Shown: positions 1 through 12,330, counted from the stretch's first letter. The stretch is 64,000 bases of DNA from Hemerocallis citrina (GCA_017893485.1 CM030366.1:48048283-48112282); one strand, 5' to 3'. Made by a program: numbers and translations. Notes: a model not told the origin generated them from the letters alone.

Positions 1-58
1 ATAAAAAATAATAAATAAAACTTTAATTAAAACGTGCATCGCACGTGCAGGTTACTAG
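1..58 (+). mobile_element. Helitron 3' terminus
   Basis: The first 58 bases look like the 3' end of a Helitron: an AT-rich stretch, a perfect 6-bp stem with 3-base loop (ACGTGC-ATC-GCACGT, 33-47), an 8-base spacer, then terminal CTAG (55-58) followed by host T. The second copy of LTR A supplies an empty site: it reads straight through A|T at 30828/30829 with the same sequence to the right, as expected for Helitron insertion between A and T without target duplication. The 5' TC end and any Rep/helicase gene would lie left of the window. Firm for the 3' end; autonomy unknown. Confidence 0.72.
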
Positions 59-2359
59 TGATAACTTATAGACCATTGAAAACACGCAAATTCATTGCTT
101 GGGGGATTAAAAAGTTGGATTTGTATTGTTAATTCGCTGTTTAATGCAAATATAGTTTTTTGATGATAAACCCTAATCAATTATGCATACAATTGCGAAT
201 ATGGAAGGAACTGGAAAATACATCAAATATATAATGGTAGGGTTTGGGGCTGTACAGTCTCGGGTGAACGAGTAACCCGCCTGAAACTGTACTGTTGCTG
301 CCCTGGGTTTGTTTGGGCTGTTTTGCGCCGTTTTTGAGGGGTTTTCGCGTGTGGCTTTGTGTGTTAGGGTGGGGGGACCTAAGTATACGTATAGAAGTGT
401 TTATACAAGTGTTTAAACTAATAATTATAAGAGATTTGATCGATTTTGGATGAGATTTCGAAGTCGTTATATGGTCTGGACTGTTGTCTTCTCCAGATTG
501 GAATGAGAATTCGACATAATTACTGATGATATTACCTAAATCTTATTAAATAGAAATTGTAGCACACTGTATCTAGTTTTCAGGACATCTGATGGATCCT
601 CAATCCAACTCATAGATTGTAAAATTTGCAATTTCTACCACTGTACTGTCGTAGTTTCAAATTTTTTTAACGGTTAGTTTTTAGAATTTGCCGAATATGA
701 ATCCCTTGAATAAATTTATTTGTGTTCAGATTTTTATGGTGAATTCATCGTTATGTGCTGAATTTAAATTGATTTATTCCAAAATTTAATATTGATTATA
801 GAGTGTACTGTTTTGAAGAACGAATTAATGTAACTTTCAGATTTTTGGATGAAAGATAGTTTTCAGAATTTATTGAATATGAATCCTTTAAATTAATTAA
901 TTTGAGTCCAGATTTTTATGGTGGGTTCCTTGATATGTACTGGATTTAAGTTAATTTTCCAGAATTTAATATTAATTTTAGAGTGTACTGTTTTGAATAA
1001 CAAAATCGTATAATTTTCAGATTTTGTAAAAATCTATCTTTTCATCGATAAAATGTGCTTCCATACATATAAACGAGTTCTCATGGCAGTATTAGTTGAT
1101 TAAAAGGAATGTGGTTAATGAAGAGTAGTTTGTATAATTAAACCAAGTTGGATTTTGATTTGAGGCTTGGGGTTATAATGTGGACACTCGAAAGATTGTT
1201 GATGATATGTTGAGTTATAGGACTCTAGAGGTTGAGGGGGTCCCTAGCATGTCGGCATGTGAGATTTTGTGGAATTCTGGCCAGTGGGGCTTTCGTTGTT
1301 GATTTTGTAAAAGTTAAGTCTGGTAGAGTACACAAACTCTAGGGAGATTGTGATTCTAATTAATAGTGATAAACATAAGGACATTTCCTAATTAGAGTTG
1401 TGATGAAATAAGAGCAAACATGGGTAGGGGGCCTCATATGATCTGCGGTGTGAGATAATCTCCAGAATTATCTACGTGTGAGTGAAATAGTCTCCAGAAT
1501 TACCTGCGGAGTAAGATTGATCTCCAAAATTATCGGAAACGAGGCGACACTCATGGGATATTCGTGTGATGAGGCACTATAGCTTGCGGTGTGGGGTATT
1601 CTCGAAGATTCCCAGGTGTGAATGAAATAGTCTTCAGAATTATCTGTGGATAGAGATTGACCTCCAAAATTATCGGGGCATGGGCTAGATACTCACAGAA
1701 TAATCTAAATCTTAAATTAATTATTGAAGTAGGTTAGTTACATAACGTGGGATTGAACCCTGTAAAGTGGAGAATGATAAGGGCTTGCACCGGACCTATG
1801 TAGAATGGGATGCATAGTTACTGACCAGTGTGCATTAGAAATCATCATAGGCATTGTGGTTTTCTTGCCTTGTTTTATGCATGCTTACATTCTGTTATTC
1901 TTACACTTGACACTTAGCCTAGCTTCACTTGATGTTTTATGCTGCATTTATCATTGTTTTATATTCCATATATTATTGTCATGTTATTTATGTTCCATTA
2001 TTATTAACATGTATTAATTATGATTGCTTGTGTTTGTGAGGTTGGAAAGTATCACTATTACTATAGCAGACGTCAGTTGCATTTAACTAACGTGCCCAAT
2101 TTTCATTTAGGTTTACAATTATGGGTAAAGTTGAATTAAGAAAGAGCTTGGAGTTAACTGAAAATTGTAATTTATCATGTTGTAAAGAATTGTAATTCAA
2201 AGTGTTTAAATTCCGCTCTAATTTGTAAAAGAATTGATGTAATAAAAAGTCTTAATTTTTTCTGTATTTGGATGCTATGTTTATGATTGCAATTGAGGTT
2301 GATTCTGGAATTTGTGCCACGTATTTCTAATCTATTTATTGGAAATTTGGGGCACTACA
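59..2359 (+). mobile_element. 5' LTR of element A (3' two-thirds)
   Basis: This matches, base after base with a few percent divergence and small indels, the sequence starting at 30829 that continues in pieces to 59267. It ends in GGCACTACA and is followed by a decayed primer-binding site, so it is the 5' LTR of a plus-strand element. By comparison with the other copy about 1.23 kb of its start is missing and should lie left of the Helitron. It contains a reiterated cassette (about 1430-1690) of gtgtgag..agtctccagaattat units and the conserved block around 1770-1817. No protein of its own is supported; the hydrophobic ORF at 1805-2017 is LTR sequence. Confidence 0.85.
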
Positions 2360-2363
2360 GAGT

Positions 2364-2375
2364 TCGTATCAGAGT
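2364..2375 (+). other. decayed primer-binding site of element A
   Basis: TCGTATCAGAGT lies 4 bases after the LTR end. It differs at two positions from TGGTATCAGAGC, the initiator tRNA-Met primer site that is intact after the LTRs of B and D. Confidence 0.6.
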
Positions 2376-3458
2376 AAACTTCAATTAGTTGTACTAAACA
2401 TGTTATAGGGAAAAAAATTACGGTGGGCATTAGAAGTGTGAGTACCTGGGGTGGACATTAGAAGTGTGAGTACCTAGGTGGACATTGGATATGTGAGTTT
2501 GTTATTTTGATCATGAATGCTTGTAATGAAATTGAATTATTTGTATGTCAAGATTCGAATAAAAGAAAATTCTTTATCGTCAGTGGGTTGATTGTTTTCA
2601 CGCAAATAGAAGATGAATGATTTATTTTCTCTTACTGTTATAGTTACCTTTTAACTATTTTTATTATCATAAACGTTAAATTGGGATAATTTTATTAGTT
2701 ATTGGCTTATCTATTTTTGTACTAATCTAATTATAATTATAAAGTATGTTTTGCTAATTCTAGCCTATTTGTTCTATAAGTTTTGTGTTTTATAGAAACA
2801 AGTTTTATTATTGAAGTTTGGAATGTGGCGAATAGAGCTTTTCTTTTTTCTATTGGTGTTTGCAGTTATAGTTTTGAATGACGTAATGTTTGATTTTCGG
2901 ATATTACAATAATTACATTATAATTAACAACATTTACTTATATTTTGTTTTCTTTTGATTATGGCTTTGAGTATATTATGTTTTGTACGTAGACTACCTT
3001 TCCAGCTCTCTTTTATCTTTTTCTTTCTTAAAATTTTGTCTTTCATATTATTATGAACTTTTATGTTTACTCATTTATTTTTCTATTACTGTAACGCATT
3101 ACATTAATTTCAATAACTATTTATTAAATTATCACTACGACTATTAATATCTTTTATTATTATTCCTATTATATTTTAGTTTACATTCATTTATATCTTT
3201 GATTTTTCGCTACTATATTTTTCATTATTTTGTATTGTCTCATTTTTCAGAGTATTTAAACTTAATTGTAATATTTTTACTCATATAAATATGATATACC
3301 TCTGCACATTAAAATTTTTATTTTATTATTAATTTTGTTTTTACACCTTATGTCTTCAGCGTGATTTCTAAACGATCAGACAGCTAATCAGATAATCGTC
3401 GTCATGGCGCTATATGGACCGTTCGATCGTGAGAGCGCATCGGGAGGCAAGCGTTTCC
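2376..3458. other. AT-rich non-coding internal sequence of element A, then unresolved boundary
   Basis: The first about 130 bases repeat a wtggacattagaagtgtgagtacctagg motif that also follows the primer site of element D (44300-44360), so they belong to the internal region of A. From about 2510 to 3340 there is AT-rich sequence with no coding signal. The left end of the minus-strand Tat element should fall in here or just right of it, but I could not find its 3' LTR. Confidence 0.45.
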
Positions 3459-4320
3459 CCCATTTTCATGCTCGGAGTCACGTTTGCTCGGATTTTGGTT
3501 CCGAGCGACGTGGCACAATCTGAGCGGTTGATCACGATCTGGCAAGTATCTTGAGGTGAACATTTTCCCCATTTTCACGCTCAGTGACACATTTGGTCAG
3601 ATTTTGGTTTCGAAGGACGTGGCGCAATCTGAAGTTCTGATTTGGATCTGGCGCGCATCTCGAGGTGGAGCTTTGCCCCATTTTCACACTTGGTGACAGT
3701 TTGGTCGGATTTTGGTTCCGAGGTACATAGCGTAATCTGAATATCTGATCTAGATCAGGCACGCATCTCAAGGCAGAGCTTTGCCCCATTTTCACGCTCG
3801 GTGACACGTTTGCTCGGATTTTGGTTCCAAGAAACGTGGCGTGATCTGGGCCTTCGATCTAGATCAGGCGCGCATCTTGAGATGGAGTTTTGCCCCATTT
3901 TCACGCTCGGCGACACGTTTGCTCGGATTTTGGTTCCGAGCGACGTGGCGTGATCTGGGTCTTCGATCTGGATTAGGCACGCATCTTGAGATGGAGTTTT
4001 GCTCCATTTTCACGCTCGGTGACACATTTGCTCGGATTTTGGTTCCGAACGACGTGGCGTGATCCTCGGCCTTCGATTTGGATCATGCGTGCATCTTGAG
4101 ATGACGTTTTGCCCCATTTTCATGCTCGGTGAAATGTTTGCTCGGATTTTGGTTCTGAGAGATGCTGCATGATCTGAGCCTTCAATCTGGATCAGGCGTG
4201 CATCTTGAGACGGAGTTTTGCCCCATTTTCATGCTCGGTGAAACGTTTGCTCGAATTTTGGTTCCGAGCGACGTGGCGTGATCTGGGCCGTCGATCTGGA
4301 TGAGGCGCGCAGCTTGAGGT
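3459..4320. repeat. tandem repeat, about 8 units of about 109 bp
   Basis: Units begin with attttcacgctcggtgacac near 3459, 3568, 3678, 3788, 3897, 4006, 4116 and 4225. The first units are most divergent and the central ones most alike. The short ORFs seen across them are by-products of the repeat. Position, at the outer side of the antisense ORF of the Tat element, fits the known tendency of plant Tat/Ogre 3' regions to carry tandem arrays. Confidence 0.88.
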
Positions 4321-4653
4321 ATGATCTGGCTGTTGACCATTGACTGGTTAATTGGTTTTTGGCGCTGCTTGATATTGTTCTTTTACGCATTCTGTCGCTT
4401 AGTATTCTTGATTTTCGTGGGCTTTTCTAGTGGTTTCGAGGGCCCAGAGATCTTAGAAGCCCAAACGATGCCCCTCATTTCCTATAAGTTTTCACCCCCC
4501 TTCATTCCCTCATTCTTGTTTCTTACTCTTGTAAATTTTTCTTTCATTGCTGGGTGGCTCTACTAGCTGTTGCGGCCAGATGTTTGGTTTTCTGGCTATC
4601 TATTCCGACCGCAGTTGTCACATTAAGGTAAATATATATTTTCTTTTATATAT
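4321..4653 (+). promoter_or_regulatory. possible promoter and leader of the antisense additional ORF
   Basis: Non-coding stretch between the tandem array and the solo LTR. It contains a TATA-like CCTATAAG near 4480, a C/T-rich segment, and a 5'-splice-like AAG|GTAAAT at about 4627-4633, followed (across the solo LTR) by the start of the additional ORF at 8118. A leader intron is possible but is inference only. Confidence 0.3.
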
Positions 4654-7600
4654 TGTAACCCCTATTTTCCATTTTATGTATTTTGGAGTGTATTTTTTAT
4701 TTTTGTTTATTTTATCTCTTTTGTATTTTTCTGGACCGTATATTGGATTTATTTTCAATATATATTCTTTTTCTTTTCATTTGAGCTCATTGTGTTGTTT
4801 GTTCGTCGTTTTGGTTCGTTTTCGCCATTTTGAGTTCTTTTCTTCATTTTTGGCCTCATTATCTTCAATATATTTTTCCATGGTGATGTGATGGATTTTT
4901 GGTGGTGATTTGCCAAACCTATGATTTTTGACCCCTAATGAGATTTTTAAGAGCCATAGAATTCACTATAAATTATATCCCCAATTGAAACCTACCCAAT
5001 ACCCATTACCCTTTTGTATACCTATTACTATATATTGATACCCACTATCCATTAGCCCAAATTAATCCCCATATATAATACCCTAATCCTAATAAACCCT
5101 AACCCTAATCTTTATTCTCTCTCCCTCCCTCTCAAATTGATCCCGGCCTCCTTGACGTTTGCTCCCGGCTGCACTTCTACCCCCTCCCGGCCTGCATAGT
5201 TCCTCCCAAACCGAGCTCCCCTCTAGCCTCCAATCTGACCATCTCATCCCTCTCCATCTCCATACATATCAACCCTACAAAACCCTACAACCCTCACCCT
5301 CCTTCCTTGTTGGCCGGCTACCACAAACAGCACCACCACCATCAAAAACATCACAAAACTCTCCTCTTTGGTGATTCTTCAAGTGGGTAGTATCCACTTT
5401 GGTTCGTTGTATCAAGGAGTTGATCGTAAGGTGTTTTTGTTCATGGGTTTGCTTGGAATCACGTTGGAAGGGATTTCGTTCATGGGTTTTGCACTTAGGA
5501 ATATTCGCATCGTGTTTCACTCCATAACAAGGCAAGTAACTTGTACTACAATTCATTAGGTTGATACAGGTCAAAAAGTTCACATCTAGTGTAGTTGGGT
5601 CTAGAGACAACCAAAATTTGTGTTTTTCTTAATGGGTTTGTCTCTATTGTGATAAATTTGGCCATAGATGACTTATGTCATGAAACTTGATAGGATGATA
5701 ACCTAGGTTTTATCCAAACTTGATTTTGTTCGTGTATGTGACTAATTGCATGCTATGTGTTTGATTGATTGCCCATGTGAAATTAATAGGCTTGGACATG
5801 TTAGGATACTTAAAACATGATGTTTAGATATTTGGTAGGTTGTATTTCAAGTTTGGTTGTGTTTGGAGCAATATTGTGAAAGTTATGATGTTTTTGTCTA
5901 GAGGTGTGAAATATGTATTTGCAGCTTGTTCTATTGGGTTTGCTGTTTTCACCTATGCTACAGCCCGAATCTTAACTTTGAAATAAAAGAGGAATTCTAG
6001 ATAATTTTGTCTATTTTCAAACCCCACTGGTTTTACTTGATTTGGATTTCGTATGACTGAGTTATGATGTTTTTGGTACAGCCGTGTCGATAGATTTCAG
6101 ATTCTGTTTTGTGTAAATTTTGTTAACAAATTATTTTCAAGAACTAGGTTATACATAATATCTTGGTATAATATTTTGCTCAGTGTTTCCTTATGATATT
6201 AGGGACTACCCAGAATTTTGATGTATTTTAAAGATAATTTTTATGTGGTGTTTCATATTCTTTTCTAAATTCTACTTATGCTGTAATTTGCGCGCTGTTT
6301 AGTAAAGAACTCTGTTTTCACTATAATTGCTTATACTGTATGAAAATTATTTGTGAAATATGAAATTTAGCAAATTTCATCTATTTTCATTTCGTTTTGG
6401 CAAATTTCATCTATTGGATTTCGATTTACTGATTGCGAGATATCCTTGTTTTCGTACAGCAGTGCTGAGAATTCCAGATTCGTCCAAACTATGTTTTTGT
6501 GTTGCTTTTGATGGCTTATCTATACTTACTGGAATATTATGAAACCTGTTATTTTGAGTCTATACCTATAGGCGAATACCCCAGACTTTTCGTGGAATTA
6601 TTTGATATGTTTTCATGCTTTTGAAGTTGTTCTCCTGTTTTCTGGCTGAACCTAAAATCTGTGTTCAATTCAGTTTTGAGTCGAGATGTTGTGAACTAGT
6701 ATGTGACTTAATTATACTCATTGGATGCGTGTGGATGTCTAGCTTCCAGATCCTTTGGCGGATTCTGATTTGCATGTTTGTAGCTCTTAGAATCCCTGTT
6801 TTAGTACTGATTGGTCTTGCTGTCCTAATTATGAACATAGACTATTTTGCTCGTATATGTGAATGTATATCATCCATGCATGCTGGTTTGTTTCCCTGAA
6901 CCTAAACATGATTATACCATGTTAGTTTGATATTATTTCGTACACATTTATGCCTGTTTGATGACCATAATAAAAGTAACCAAGCCGGGGTTTAAGGGAA
7001 AGATCGATTAGTGGATAATTCAGAAATGTGTACTCGGAAGGGGGCCCGTGTTTCCCATACTTGTTGCAACCTGTTCATGACTACATGACTCGTGCTTGAT
7101 ACTTGTTGCCACCTGTTCATGACTACATGACTCGTGCTTGATACTTACTGCCACTTGTTCACGTTTACGTGACTCGTGCTTAATACATGTTACTTGACTT
7201 GTTCCTGAGTATACTACCCTCTATGGTCCACTATGAAATCTAAAGCGAAACTGTTGTGTTGTAGCAACCATGTGGTGTGGGCGGCATGTCGTGCTACCTA
7301 GAGAGTAATCACACAAGACTTGAACTTAATACTCGAACATGATACTTGAATAGGATACTTGACATGATACGTGCATGCTTGATACTTGACTACATGATAC
7401 ATGAGACGCGATTACATGAAACATGAAACTTGATACTTGATACATGATTACAAGACACTTGACACTTGAGGATGTTCATAGGATACTTGTTTACTTGACA
7501 CTTGATTTATGCCGTGTACATTTGACACTTTTACCATGCTAGTTGTCTAGGTTGACATCATACCTATACCATGTGATATTTTAGTTTTCCCCATTCCATG

Positions 7601-8106
7601 TGCTTGTATCCTACTCTATTTGTACCCGCGACTTGCAATTGACGGGTACTTGTATTTTCTCTTTTCCTCTTCCTGCATTCGATGAATTGCAGATTATGGC
7701 GAACAGGTTCAAGATGGTATCGGAGACTTGAAGTATTAGTGTTGCCTTTGATTACTATTATTATTTCTTGTATCGTGCTAGAACAATATTTGTATTCGTG
7801 AGACTTGGATTATTCTGGTATTTTGAGACTTGGATATTATTATATTTGGGTGATGTGACCCAGAATATTTGTTTTATTTTCCAGACCCTAATTTAATTGA
7901 GAATATTGTATTTGGATTCAAGTAAATTTTTGTTGGTAAATTTATTTCAATGTTGCATGTTGGTTGTGCCTTTTGCATCCGACTCTGATAAATTCTGTGA
8001 TGTGTTGCAAAGATTCTGAAACAGCTTAAGGATGATGATAATCATTCGCTGGGCTTTTGTTACGTACCCATATTCCGTATTCCTTTTTGGGAAGCGGGGC
8101 GTGACA
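4654..8106 (+). mobile_element. solo LTR of the B family (subfamily B')
   Basis: It starts TGTAACCCC and ends GGCGTGACA, as do the LTRs of element B (36131, 55586), and is collinear with them: T-rich U3, C-rich leader with AAACCCTAA motifs (about 5090-5110), a ggcaagtaac junction after the leader, the AAGCCGGGGTTTA block near 6983, a reiterated low-complexity segment (gatacttg units instead of the tatctg units of B) and the conserved end. Flanks TATAT (4649-4653) and TGTAT (8107-8111) are a 4/5 target-duplication match. No internal region is present, so it is the product of LTR-LTR recombination. It sits in the upstream region of the antisense ORF. ORFs inside are not genes. Confidence 0.82.
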
Positions 8107-8117
8107 TGTATTTTACC

Positions 8118-9993
8118 ATGTCTAGGGTTTCTTCTGGAAATGAGACCTCCACCTCGGACCATGAAGGGGATCGGTAGTTTGTAGTGGCCCCAACAGTGGA
8201 CAAGGGGAAGAGGGTAGTAGGGTCGGTGACATCCGAGATGATAATGGAGAAGGAGAGGCGAGCAGAGGCATTTGACAGGTTTCCGGGTCCCTTGACGAAC
8301 CTCAGCTGAGTTCGAGAATACTCCGATGACCTTTTTGGCTAAGGTAGTGTACGGGATGTCATCCTCGTACGAAGAGAGCAGGCCGAGGGAACATTATAAA
8401 GTTAACGACATCCCCTCCATGCTAACGGAGAAGGACTTGGTACAGATTCAAAAGAGTTTCATGATACCGAAGGAAATCGGCCTCCTTCTTCCAAGTTTGG
8501 GTATCCAAGCCAGTTTGCTGACCTCTCCCGACACGTACGTTTTTCCCTTCGATGCATTCTATGTCGGTCTGTGTTTGCCTTCCACCATTCGTGACAGAGG
8601 TGCTGCAGTGGTACGGCTTGAGCGCCGTCCAATATATACCGAACATGTGGAGGCTCGTCAATGGCTTTGTTCTTCAGTGCTAAGCGATAGGGGTTGTGCC
8701 TCAACTTACCATTCTCCGAAGACTCTACTGTATTTATCGAAAGAGTAAGGTGGAGTACCGGTATTATTTATCGCCGCGTCGAGTGTGAAGCTGATAGGCA
8801 ACCCCGATTCTATCAAGTTCTGGAAGGAGAAGTATTTCCTGATCCGGGGTAGCGCACCGTGGAATATTCCCACGAGGTGGAGGGAGGAGGTGCCGAAGTG
8901 GGCGAAGGCCGAGCCGGTGTTGACTCTAGAGGAAGAGGGGTTTGTGTCCAAACTCCTTGCTCGTGAACCCCTGGGTTGGAAAGATTTAACCGAAGAGGTC
9001 CTCTTTAGTGGGGGTCTTAGTCCGATAGACCCTAGTATGCTCTGTATATTTTTCTATGTCTTTAGTTTAAGCTTACTTTTTTCGTACGCCCATCTTTTCA
9101 TTTTTTATCTTTGCAAAGGCCTCGGATATGCACTTCAGAGCGATGTTGTGACCGAGCGGGAGTAGGAAACAAGGCCTCTAATGGGAGAAAGAGGAAGAGG
9201 ACGACCTCAGGGCGGTCGTCTGCCAAAGCCGCTAAGGCTTCGGTGGTGACGACTCCGATGGTTAACTTAGAATCTGCCCCTTCTGTCCTGCCTGTCTCTC
9301 CTGCTCTGCTTGTCTCTCCTGCTTCGTCTATCACAGGATTCACCCTCAGGGCTGCACTGGCGCTCGAAGCTCAGCCTCTTACAGCTGCGGCGGAGGCGAT
9401 TCTCACCGAGGAGCACAAAAAGCTCTTCGTCCTCGAATGGCTCGTGATGAAGCAGGACGGTTTCCTCGGGGACTCTTCCAACTGCATGCAAGCAGTATGA
9501 CACTTGCCGACCCCGAAGGATCACCCTGCGATGAAGGCAAGAACGACCGGTGACGATGCCTTCGAGATAGCCAGGGTGACTATGTCGGTGAGTGAAGTCT
9601 CGTTCTTTATGAATGATAAATTTTTCTGGTGACTTTCGCACTTAGAAGATTTTTCTCATTTTTTGTCCTCGTAGATAACCTGCTACTTCAGTCAGATGAT
9701 GGAGCAGTTCACCGGAGCAGGATAAGGAGCTCAAGGCGGCAAGCGATAGAGATCGGTCAGAGCGAGCTAAGGCCATGAAGATGTTCAAGGAGGAGAAGCG
9801 CTTGTCTGAGTCTCAGGCGGCTCAGATTACTCTCCTCGAGGCTGCCCTGGCGAAGGGAAACGAACAGATCACCCTGGAGAACGAGAGGGCGCTCAAGCAT
9901 GTAAAGGCGTGCATCCCAGGCTTTGACTGTTCGGGGTATTGTCTGTACGACCTTCTTGAAGGCGAAACTGCTCTAGTAGCCGAGGAGGCGTGT

Positions 9994-10025
<32 letters not shown>

Positions 10026-10149
10026 AGAAGAGGAGGAGGACATCGCCGCGGACCCTCAGTTGTCCATGGTGGAGGTACAAGATGCGATTGAGGAAGATGG
10101 TCGCGAGGTCACACTTCCCCTAGAGATGTCTACCGAGGTGGTCCCTTGA
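8118..10149 (+). pseudogene. degenerate additional ORF (Transposase_28-like) antisense to the Tat gag-pol
   Basis: Plus-strand coding remnant, opposite in sense to the Tat gag-pol. From the ATG at 8118 the frame is broken by stops (8175, about 8308) and a frameshift near 8577. The core at 8395-8745 (…VNDIPSMLTEKD…PFDAFYVGLCLP…, then WYGLSAVQYIPNMWRLVNGF in the next frame) resembles the plant 'putative gypsy-type transposon' domain (Pfam Transposase_28), from memory of the family. Then comes KFWKEKYFLIRG (about 8810-8850), two intron-like GT..AG gaps (about 9036-9117 and 9589-9674), basic low-complexity sequence, a coiled-coil segment and a run of about 15 Glu (9990-10040). In Retand-type Tat elements an antisense additional ORF lies between pol and the 3' LTR, which is the arrangement here. 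Function of the family is unknown. Confidence 0.6.
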
Positions 10150-10288
10150 CCTCTTTTATATCTACCCCACGTTTTTTAGTTGTTGTCTTCTTTTATTTTG
10201 AATGCTCTTGTATCGATGCCTTATAGCAGACAGACCACCGCTTTTGTATCTTTACTCTAGTAATGAAGTACTTTTGTGTGACAACACG

Positions 10289-10503
10289 ACTTAGAGCTTT
10301 ATTGTGGCTTTTATTCAAATATAGAACTATCTTGTAGCTCTTATTCAAATTTAAACCTACCTTGTAGTTCTATTTGAACTTAGAACCATCTTGTAGCTTT
10401 TATTCAAATTTAGAACTATCTCGTAGCTCTTATACAAATTTAGAACTATCTTGTAGCTCTTCTTGAACTTAGAACTATCTTGTAGCCCTATTTAGACTTA
10501 GAG
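10289..10503. repeat. imperfect tandem repeat, about 7 units of about 31 bp
   Basis: Units of the form tagaactatcttgtagctc + ttattcaaatt follow one another directly after the 3' end of the additional ORF. Copies differ at several positions and there are no unique spacers, so this is a degenerate minisatellite, not a CRISPR array. Confidence 0.8.
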
Positions 10504-11317
10504 TGATTTACGCTTCTCTCTTTGGTTAACTTCCCCAGGGTAGTGAGGCGTCGCATCTTCGCGTTGCTAAGCTGGGATTTGCTCAATCTCGGGAGAGGCT
10601 CTCCAAGAAGGAGTTGGAGCTTTGTCTTTTGTGGTTGGTCTTGGCTCGCCGAAACATCAAAGTGAAGAGCCTTGAGGAGACTCTCCAAGAAGTACCCACC
10701 GAGGGTGGGGAGGTCGGCCCCTCTATGGCTGCCATGAAATCTTCGAGACTAAAATTCCTTCAGTACTCTTTATTTGTGGTGACAACCGAGAGGGACGAGC
10801 TAAAGAACTCTTTGTTCGAAGTGAGGTCAGAGAGGGATGAGCTGAAGAATGTGGTGCTCGAGAAGAGTTTAGAAGCGGCTCATCTGTGGAGGATCATCTC
10901 TGAGTTCTCACAAAGGGGAGCACGAGTGGGGTACCTCGTTTGAAGCTTAGAGTGAAAAACAACTCCCTTAAAGAGTGGCTCTTTGAGTTAGAGGAGGAGA
11001 ATCTTCGCTTAAAGCGACTCTCCGAAGGAAGCAATGTCAGGAGCACTTCTTGCCTGCGTGGGGAGTACGCCCAGGGGAGATTGTTCCATGAGTTGGCTCT
11101 ACGCATGCCTTCACAAAAACCTGGGGATGCTCAAAGTGGCATGGCTGGTTCATTTAGTGGGGCCTCGGTTGGAGGGATCGCTAGGCCCGCGGGTCCCGAC
11201 GGTATGACTCGTCTTGCAGGCTTAGAGGTTTCTTCAGAGACAATGAGGGAGCGACACAGTGCTCATCATCCTCATGTATCGCTCAATAGGAGTGTCCCAC
11301 TTCCTTGGAAGAGTTAG
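10504..11317 (+). pseudogene. coiled-coil remnant of the additional ORF
   Basis: Starts after a splice-acceptor-like TTAACTTCCCCAG. A frame from about 10560 to 10943 encodes Glu/Lys/Leu-rich sequence with two adjacent near-repeats (TERDELKNSLFE and SERDELKNVVLE) and stops at 10941; an overlapping frame 10940-11317 continues with LEEENLRLKRL, a Gly/Ser-rich segment and a stop. This looks like the C-terminal coiled-coil part of the same type of protein as the preceding remnant, broken by a frameshift. No enzyme motif is visible. Confidence 0.45.
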
Positions 11318-11552
11318 AATCGCACTTTCTAGTTTTGTAGAGGTTTAAATCTTGAATAAGACTTGTATCCCCAATTTTAGCTGAATAAGATATTTGTAGT
11401 ATTCGAGCAATGTTTTTGTTGATTGCATCTTTTGATCTTGTAACGAGCCTCGTTCGACCAATAACACTTGTAATTATTCCTTTCTTGTGGAACAAACAGC
11501 GTTTTTTGGCTTAAGAGTTTATCGCTAAGTGTTTGCTAACATTTGTATTCAG

Positions 11553-11900
11553 GAGAGTTTCAACAGTTGTGGGAGCAATTTCGAATGGTGAACTACTTCG
11601 CACTTGCTTATTCGCAGGCGACTAAAGTGGCGTCGAACCAAGTGTTGGACTCCAAACTTGTCGTGTAAGAGAGTTTCAACAGTTGTGAGAGCAATTTCGA
11701 ATGGTGAGCTACTTCGCACTTGCTTGTTTGCAAGCAGCTAAAGTCGCGTCGAACCAAGTGTTGGACTCCGAACTTGTCATTTAAGTGAGTTTCAACAGTT
11801 GTAGGAGCAATTTCGAATGGTGAGCTACTTCGCACTAGCTTGTTCGCAAGTGGCTAAAGTGGCATCGAACCAAGTGTTGGACTCCGAACTTGTCGTTTAA
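11553..11900. repeat. three tandem 116-bp repeats
   Basis: Units start at 11553, 11669 and 11785 (gagagtttcaacagttgt…) at exactly 116-bp steps; a fourth is just begun at 11901. They lie between the antisense ORF and the end of the minus-strand integrase. The remainder of 11318-12085 is non-coding. Confidence 0.9.
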
Positions 11901-12085
11901 AAGAGTATTCGTTCTTAGAGCATACGTATTGGAGTAAGACAACCAGAAAATTTAGACAATATATTTTCTGAGAAGTAAATTGCTTTTATTAAAGAGAACT
12001 AAGTGTCTGCTTCTGAGTTGCAATCCTTTATTACATTTGAGAAAATCTACTAAGTAATAAGAAGAGAAACAAGCTTAGAAATGCT

Positions 12086-12330
12086 TTAGGTAGAAGTTGC
12101 TTGGAGCGGTGTTGGAACACCCTCTTGGTACTTCAACAAGTGTTCCGCATTCCATGTTCTTAGTACTCTCTTACCCCCCAGATCTTCAAGTTGATAAACG
12201 CCAGGGCGGACAAGTTTGGAGATCATGTACGGCCTTTCCCAATTAGGAGATAGTTTCCCTTTCTTGCTCCGGGAAAAAATTGACCATGTCTCCCTCTTTG
12301 AGATTTGTGGGACGGACTCTCTTGTTGTAG
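12086..12330 (-). pseudogene. Tat integrase C-terminal fragment (distal part)
   Basis: Minus-strand translation gives a Tat integrase C-terminus: NWERPYMISKLVRPGVYQL, then EDLGGKRVLRTWNAEHLLKY, ending at a TAA at 12086-12088. One frameshift lies near 12265. The fragment is separated from the rest of the integrase by the Athila insertion; its partner starts at 22338, and both share the GACTG duplication. Confidence 0.82.

Noticed and set aside
1805..2017. Small hydrophobic ORF, also seen at 35890-36126 and similar at 50339-50587
   Set aside because: T-rich LTR sequence; frames and lengths differ between LTR copies, so no protein constraint.
9822..10043. Minus-strand poly-Ser ORF
   Set aside because: Shadow of the GAA/GAG (poly-Glu) run of the additional ORF.
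10289..10503. Regular short repeats resembling a CRISPR array
   Set aside because: Adjacent imperfect units without unique spacers, in a plant genome; a minisatellite.
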